This document shows, in pieces, positions 58,431 to 64,000 of a stretch of 64,000 nucleotides of DNA (positions are counted from its first letter, which is position 1; each line of letters starts with the position of its first letter). Both the position numbers and the translations under genes were made by a program. The DNA is from Lunularia cruciata. Its lineage: Eukaryota > Streptophyta > Marchantiopsida > Lunulariales > Lunulariaceae. The notes beneath the pieces were generated by a model that was given only the letters and a program-made list of their open reading frames with translations, was not told the DNA's origin and made no database searches. The DNA lies in the NCBI GenBank assembly GCA_948567375.1, contig OX419762.1:25064608-25128607 (forward strand), in the 5' to 3' direction.

Positions 58431-59790
58431 TTCTTTGGCTTCACCTTGCCGACCTCTCTTCTTTGTTGGGGTACTCACTATGACCTCCACGTTCTTCCCT
58501 GTCTTTGCGTAGTAGTCGTCAGTGCTCCTGATCTGCAAGATGTACTGCTGCTCCTTGACATTGACCTCCTTTCAAACATCCCGATGGAAATGCGACACCA
58601 TCCGAGTCCGCTCCGTCGAGTTCAGCAAGTTGAGCCCAAGGTAGAAGTGTGCTGCAAATGGCACAATGTAGTGTGGAGGTGACTTATCCCACAAATTCCA
58701 CACCATCTGCCTCATTCTCCCGTGAAAACACCTCGTCCAATTGATTTGTTCTCCTACAAACAACTTATGGAAGAACACCGCTTGGTGTTTCATCACATAA
58801 GTGGTTCTCTCTGGCTTCAGGATAGCCATTTGAGCACTCACAATCCCTCTCTTCACAGGGTCTTTGTAGCTCTCAACCTTGTACCCATTCTTTGTCCGTT
58901 TTGACGAGAAGGCATCTCTCACCTCCTGAGTTTCCTGGGCTATCTCTCCCTTTCCCAAGAACGTAGCTCCTTGCTCCGAGCTTGCTTCCTTCTCGAGTAC
59001 AAGTCTCCAATCCAACTCTGTCCAGCAAGTTGGATTTCCTCTCTTCCCCTCTTCCTTGGGTCCATCGAGACACTTACTCTTGATGATTTCTGTCATGAAT
59101 CCTGGAAAACTTACATTCCAGTTCCATGCCAGAAAGGTGATCCAAAGTCGGCTCAAGACTTTGATCCTTGCTATCACATCTAACCTCCAAATTGCATGAT
59201 TTCTCAATATGAATTTGGAATTCTTCTTCCCTCCTCCCATCTCTTCTACCTTCTCACTTTCTCTCGATTTCACTCTTGTGACTTTGCCCTTGCGCACTAA
59301 CACGTACCAACTTTATTTCCCTTTCCCCAATCTCCTGCAAGACAACTTCTCAGCGGCGAAGGAAAATTACTCGACATTTCGTTGTTGCAGTTTTGATTTT
59401 TATAGAGTTGTGCTTCTTCATCTTTTGTTGATTTGAGTTTCTACCAAGAAATCACACCTCTGGCATGCACTTGTCACTGTCAATCAACCTTTGCGCATAT
59501 GGGCCACCTATTTTAAAACGGCCCCTTCTTGAATTTCTTGCCCCGATGAAAGGTTGTTAGACTGTCTTCGCCTCGGGTTGAGCTCCCCCTGATACAAAGA
59601 CAATTTACTTTGGGTAGTATGCTGACAGCGCATTTCCGAGTACTTTGCCTTATGACCCAAAGTCACTTTACTTTGGGGTTCATCCCAAAGACTCTTTTCT
59701 TCGCCTTCTTTGGCCATACAAGCGCAATCCAACTTCTCTATACACTTCTTCTCCTTTATTTTGAGAAAAACAAAAAATGTGGGCACCACA
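58431..59790 (-). repeat. Truncated 5' LTR of element D
   Basis: The first about 1,360 bp of the giant LTR in element orientation, starting at 59,790 with TGTGGTGCCC. By eye it closely matches 55,010-56,370 with scattered, mostly transitional differences. It breaks off within the basic segment of the LTR protein (EAKES, then RVGHRV). Confidence 0.85.
58572..59240 (-). pseudogene. LTR-encoded protein N-terminal domain in the 5' LTR of element D
   Basis: The frame runs from the MGGGKKNSKF start at 59,240 (open from 59,303) to TGA at 58,572. It retains every conserved block of the N-terminal domain (WRLVLEKEA, VRDAFSSKRTKNGYK, VMKHQAVFFHKLF, GRMRQMVWNLW, YIVPFAAHFYLGLNLL). The TGA replaces the Arg codon of DVRKEV, as in the 3' LTR. 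Past it the same frame continues for 47 codons and runs without a gap into the RT connection region at the deletion junction. Confidence 0.75.
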
Positions 59791-60624
59791 TGGACCAATC
59801 CAATAGTCCATCCAACACCTTATGTATCTGATCCATGAAGACTGCTCTGGAGCATTAGTGAGTCTCAAAGGTAAAACTCTCCACTCAAAATACCCATTCC
59901 TTGTGCAAAAGGCAGTCTTTTGTACATCCTCTCTATCAATAAGAATTTGCCAATAGCCGCTAAAAAGATCCAACTTGGGAAATTAATGTGCTCCACTTAG
60001 TTGATCAAGCAAGTCATCAATCCGAGGCAAGGGATATGCATTCTTCATAGTTTGCTTATTGAACCCACGGTAATCAATACAAAAATGAAGTCTTCCATCC
60101 TTCTTTGGAACAAATAGTACCGTGCTCCCCAAGGAGAGGTATTATGTTGTACAAAGTCCTTCTCCAACAACTCTGTAAGTGTTGTTTGCAACTCCTCTAA
60201 CTCCTTTGGTGAGAGCCGATAGATCGGTCTACTTATTGGAGTACTCCTTGACAATAACTCAATCTTGAAGGCATACCTCAATCGGAGTGTAATCCCTTTG
60301 GCAAATCATCCAGAAACATGTCCGTAAACTCTTGAACTATCCGATGAACCATTACTTGATGAGGCTCTTGGCTCTCCTTAGATTGTTCTTGTGCAATAGG
60401 CTTGATCCACACCGCGAATACAGACTTATCTTCCTCCAAAGCTTGCTCTATGGCTGCTTTACTAACCAACTTCCCCTTCCAAGGACTCATCTTTCTTCCA
60501 AGCTTGCTCCATGGTTGCCTTTTTGCCAAACTTCCCATCTTGGGACTCATCTCCCTTCAAGGTTCACTCTATGGCTACCTTCTCAACAAACTTTCCATCT
60601 TGGGACTGACTATTCTTAGGTGTC
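59791..60624 (-). pseudogene. RT N-terminal half and linker repeats of chromovirus C
   Basis: The minus-strand frames at 60,281-60,045 ([34 protein letters not shown]) and 59,973-59,791 (MDLFSGYWQILIDREDVQK, FCTRNGYFEW, RLTNAP) are the finger and palm parts of reverse transcriptase. Bases 60,400-60,610 carry the 22-residue linker repeats also seen in B. The giant LTR at 60,625 enters at the position matching the protease end of B (33,888). Confidence 0.82.
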
Positions 60625-63600
60625 TATGGTACCCACATTTTTTGTTTTTTTGTTTTTTTTTTTGTTATTTATGGAGAAGAAGTGTACAAAAGAAGTTGTA
60701 TTGCGCCTATAGGGCATTAGGAGGCAAGGAAAGGTGTCCTCGGGTTGTAACTCAAGGTAAAGTGACTTTGTGTCAGAATGCAAGGTACTCGGATTTGCCT
60801 TGTCACCCTGCAACTTGAAGTAAGGAGACTTCATCTCAAGGGTGCTCAACCCAAGGCAAGGATAGTGTAACAAATTTTCTTTGGAGTTGGACATTCAAGA
60901 AGGTATTGTGCACAAAAAGGCTAGCCTATGAATGGGAAGAAATTGACAATGACAAGAGCATGAAGAAGGTGTGATTTCTTAATAGAAATTCAAAGTGAAG
61001 AGAGACGGAGGAAGCACACCACTATAAAATTCACGCTAGAGATGAAGCAATGATAAGTAATTTCCATCACCATTAAGAAGTCATCTTGCGGGAGATCATG
61101 GGAAGGGAAGTGTAGTCGAAGACCCATTGGTGTGTAGAGAGGAAGTCAGGAGAGTTAGTCCAGGAATCAATAGGAAGAGAAGATCCCAACCCAAAGTGGA
61201 AGTGAGAAAGATGGGAGGTAGGAAGAAGAACTCTGAATTTGTAGTGAGAAATCATGCAATTCAGAGGTAAGATGTGATTGTGAGAATCAAAGTTTTGAGC
61301 AGGTTTTAGATCACATTCTTGGCATGGAATTGGAACATTAGCTTTCCAGGTTTCATGATTGAGATCATCAAGAGTAAGTGTCTTGATGGCCCCAAGGGAG
61401 AAGGAAATCCGGCTCGATGGATAGAGTTGGATTGGAGGTTAGTACTTGGAAGAGAGGCGGGTGATAAGTAGGGATCCACATTCTTGGGGAAGGGAGAAGT
61501 AGTTGAAGAAACCCAAGAGGTGAGAGATACCTTCTCTTCAACATGCACAAAGAATGGCTACAAGGTGAAGAGCTATAAGGACCCGATGAAGAGAGGCATT
61601 GTTGCAGCAATGATGGCTATCTTGAAGCCGGAGCAAACCACTTATGTGATGAAACATCAAGCGGTATTCTTCTACAAGATGTTTGCAAGGGAGCCAATCA
61701 ATCGGGCAAAGTGTTTTCATCAGCATGCAAGATAGATGGTGTGGAACTTGCAAGACAAGTCGCCTCCACAATACATTGTGCCGTTTACAGCCCACTTCTA
61801 TTTGGGATTAAACTTGCTAAATGCGGCAAAGAGACACAAGATGGTATCACACTTCTACCCTAATTTGAGAAAAATTGCTGATGCGGAGGAGCAGCAGTAC
61901 ATCTTGCAGATAAGGAGCAATGACGAGTACTATGCACAGATGGGCAAAGTGTGTAGTTGAAGGTGAACACTCCGGAGTCAACAAGGCAAAGAAGAAGAAG
62001 CGGCCCCGGAAGATGAGGAACGTAAACCCAAGGAGAGGCTTGGTGGTAATCACGTCATCTGAAGAGAAGTTAGAAGGAAAGCCCGAGTGCAAGGAAGAAG
62101 ACTCAGACAAGGACAACCTGAATTCACATTGCAAAGTGGGGAAATGAGGAGTGAGAGTGAAAATGGAAGGGAGGTGCAATTAGTACCCAAGGAGGACAAA
62201 GGAAAGATGGAAATAGAAGAAGACTATAACCTGGATGTAGAAGAAGAAGTTCCAGAGCAAGAGGAGAAGAGGGTGACCATTCAACAAGGAGTTTGCTCCA
62301 GAAGTAAGGCAAAGTAAGAAGCGGGACAAAGTGAGGTAAGAGAAGTGGAGAGTGGAAGTTTGAGGAGTAAAGAATCCATCCCAATAAGGTGATTGTGGTT
62401 GAGGAGGCAAGTGTTGAGTGAAGAAGAGGCAAAGAAGGAGAAAAGTCTGCAAGTCAAGATGAACTCAAGTAAAGGAGTAGAGTATCTACGGAAGATTGTG
62501 TGCATGTTTTTAGTAAAGTTGGAGCACAAGAAGAATAGGATGCAATCAAAGTGTCCGGAGGTGAAGATAGTATTGCAAGTGTTAGCACAATTAGAGGAAG
62601 AGAACTCGGAGTTGAAGAAGAGTGTAATCCAAGGTGAGGAAGAGAGGGAAGTACTATGAGTAGATGCAGTAGTACAGAATCAAGTAATTGAAAACTTGAA
62701 GAGAGAAGTGGGAAGTAGAGAAAGAATCATAGAGCAAAATGTCATAGCAAAAGAAAGGCAGATAGCAAAGTATGAAATCTTGAAACAGCAGTTTGCTGAT
62801 TCTTGATTAGAAATTATTCATGCTATGGCAAAAGTGGCAAAGAAGGAGCAAGAGCTTGATAGAGTGATGGAGAGTGTAGAGGAAAAGAAGCAGCTCTGGC
62901 AAAGAGAGTTGATAGTGAGGTATAGAGAAGAAGAAAGATTGCGGCAGTTACTCCGTAATTTGGAGGAGAAGATTGTGCAAAAGGACAAGGAAAAGGAGAC
63001 AATGAAAGCCGAGTTCAAGGCAAAACAAGCAATTTATAGGGAAGATTGGCTTGCAAATAGAGAACGGCAAAGAAGAATAAGACTTGAGCCATTGAAGGAG
63101 ATTGTAACAAAGATGAATACAATGCCAAGAACATAAGCCAGCATCCGGATTGAGAAACAAGATTGCATGAGTTGAAGTTTTTGGTGCAAGAGACAAGGCA
63201 AAGAAATGCAAAGGATAAAGACTTGAATGCCTTGGTGATTAGTCTCAAAACTTGTGTAGTTATGAAGATATTAGAAGTGGAAGATAATATCATGATTAGA
63301 TTAGACTTTGTAAAATTGGAGATAGATAAACTTTAGAAGGATGTAAGGGCAAAACCCAAAGAAGATGACATAGGAGTCCAAATATCTTTGGAGTTACCAT
63401 CATAGATGTTAGAGAAGAGAGGGTCGGGAGATAAAGAGTTAGATAGATTACCTGCTAGTGTAATTGTAGATTAGAGTGAAGAATTAGTAGAATTGGTAGA
63501 GGAATTAGTAGTTGTGAAACCTGACGATAGAGTAGTGAGTGAAGTTACTTTGGGATTTGAAGCCGAGGTAGAAGTTGACATCGGATCATAGTAGAAACAG

Positions 63601-64000
63601 TTTTGAGATTTGAAGAGGCAGATATGAAGAGGTGGTTTGTCATTTTGGATCTACAAGTTAGGAAAGTTGTTGTAGAACAGTATAGTTGTTAGTAATTGTC
63701 GATTGCTTCACTATTTAAAGGTGGCACTTGCAGTCATATGTTGGTCAACACTCACAATTTCTAAGAAAAGATAAAGCAAAGTGTTGTGAAGTAGTGCTCA
63801 TTGTTTGAGCTTAATTTCTAGTATCAATTTTGTGTCCATGTTTGTGAGTGTGTGGAGAATTTCAAAATGCAAGTCAGTGTGCTTGTTAGATGTTAGATTT
63901 TGTAGCCTTGATCTTTATTTTGTGTGTTTGATCTTGAGTGAAGTGCAATCAGAGCAATGCCTTGACAGATCTGAGAAGAATTGTAGTGTTGGTAGTATTT
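60625..64000 (+). mobile_element. Giant LTR of the D family, cut by the window end (copy 5)
   Basis: It starts TATGGTACCCACATTTTTTG inside chromovirus C (preceding pentamer GTGTC) and is collinear with 44,495-47,900. The window ends about 370 bp before the expected LTR end, so solo or full-length status cannot be judged. The first TATA box is near 61,023 (CACTATAAAATT) and the second near 63,711 (CTATTTAAAGG). Its start matches the GGTACC subtype of copy 1 rather than the GGCACC subtype of copy 2 and D. Confidence 0.85.
61211..63591 (+). pseudogene. LTR-encoded protein, copy 5, broken
   Basis: It starts MGGRKKNSEF at 61,211. The N-terminal domain is visible through 61,960 with stops where Trp, Arg or Gln are expected. 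An open part at 61,484-61,735 carries VMKHQAVFFYKMF; 61,736-61,960 carries MVWNLQDKSPPQYIVPF. The acidic region is at 61,990-62,320. Coiled-coil pieces are at 62,393-62,659 and 62,825-63,136. The end EVDIGS is near 63,575. It lacks about 8 codons after KCLDGP relative to other copies. Confidence 0.7.

Larger units (their letters stand above)
52610..59790 (-). mobile_element. Giant-LTR gypsy element D, nested in chromovirus C, 5' half deleted
   Basis: On the minus strand it has a truncated 5' LTR (59,790 to about 58,430), then directly the C-terminal part of RT, RNase H and integrase, a polypurine tract, and a full 3,761-bp 3' LTR (56,370-52,610). Primer site, gag, protease and most of RT were lost by a deletion that also removed the inner 2.4 kb of the 5' LTR. 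The target duplication (CGGAC and TGGAC) proves insertion as a unit. Integrase lacks a chromodomain and ends in an NGWR-like motif, which fits Tat/Athila-type (non-chromoviral) gypsy lineages. Confidence 0.85.
50264..60624 (-). mobile_element. Chromovirus C, split by element D and entered by another giant LTR at 60,625
   Basis: On the minus strand the part at 60,624-59,791 has the protease-RT linker repeats and the N-terminal half of RT. Element D (52,610-59,790) interrupts it. The part at 52,609-50,264 has the C-terminal RT, RNase H, integrase, chromodomain and polypurine tract. The pentamers CGGAC (52,605-52,609) and TGGAC (59,791-59,795) are the target duplication of D with one transition. 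The upstream part of C (gag, 5' LTR) would lie beyond the plus-strand giant LTR that starts at 60,625. Confidence 0.85.

Overview
The window reads as nuclear DNA of a land plant with a repeat-rich genome. It holds one spliced plant-type pectate lyase gene with canonical GT-AG introns, and most of the rest is Ty3/gypsy and Ty1/copia LTR retrotransposon sequence at various stages of decay. Which plant group is not decidable by reading; a fern, lycophyte, bryophyte or gymnosperm is plausible. I see no bacterial features, CRISPR arrays, rRNA or tRNA genes.

Layout. Bases 1-11,200 carry no recognisable transposon. The only gene I can support there is a four-exon pectate lyase on the minus strand (2552-4814, 390 aa, with a secretion signal). 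Bases 11,200-15,730 are AT-rich and contain a heavily decayed copia fragment. A complete but dead chromovirus (element A) with LTRs, primer-binding site, polypurine tract and near-matching target duplications fills 15,734-22,182. From 22,947 on, nearly everything is retroelement: minus-strand copia fragments (25.9-29.8 kb and 41.0-42.8 kb) and four copies (F, B, E, C) of a second chromovirus family with about 424-bp LTRs rich in heat-shock-element motifs. C and E lie in tandem and share one LTR.

The most unusual component is a gypsy family with giant LTRs of about 3.76 kb (element D, 52,610-59,790, plus LTR copies at 36,019-39,773, 44,495-48,272 and 60,625-64,000+). TG...CA-type termini, a perfect 5-bp target duplication around one copy, and a polypurine tract immediately before the 3' copy in D show that the 3.76-kb unit is an LTR. 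Each LTR carries a long sense-strand reading frame of about 800 codons in composite: a conserved N-terminal domain I cannot assign with confidence, an acidic stretch and a long coiled coil. A TATA box lies upstream of this frame and a second TATA-like box lies downstream of it. Two of these LTR insertions interrupt the reverse transcriptase of chromoviruses C and E ten base pairs apart, next to the catalytic LDD box.

The retroelement genes are nearly all broken. Many stop codons fit C-to-T or G-to-A change, as expected for old, methylated, silenced copies. Element D is the best preserved: its RNase H and integrase run almost uninterrupted. All alignments and identities here were judged by eye; no search was run.
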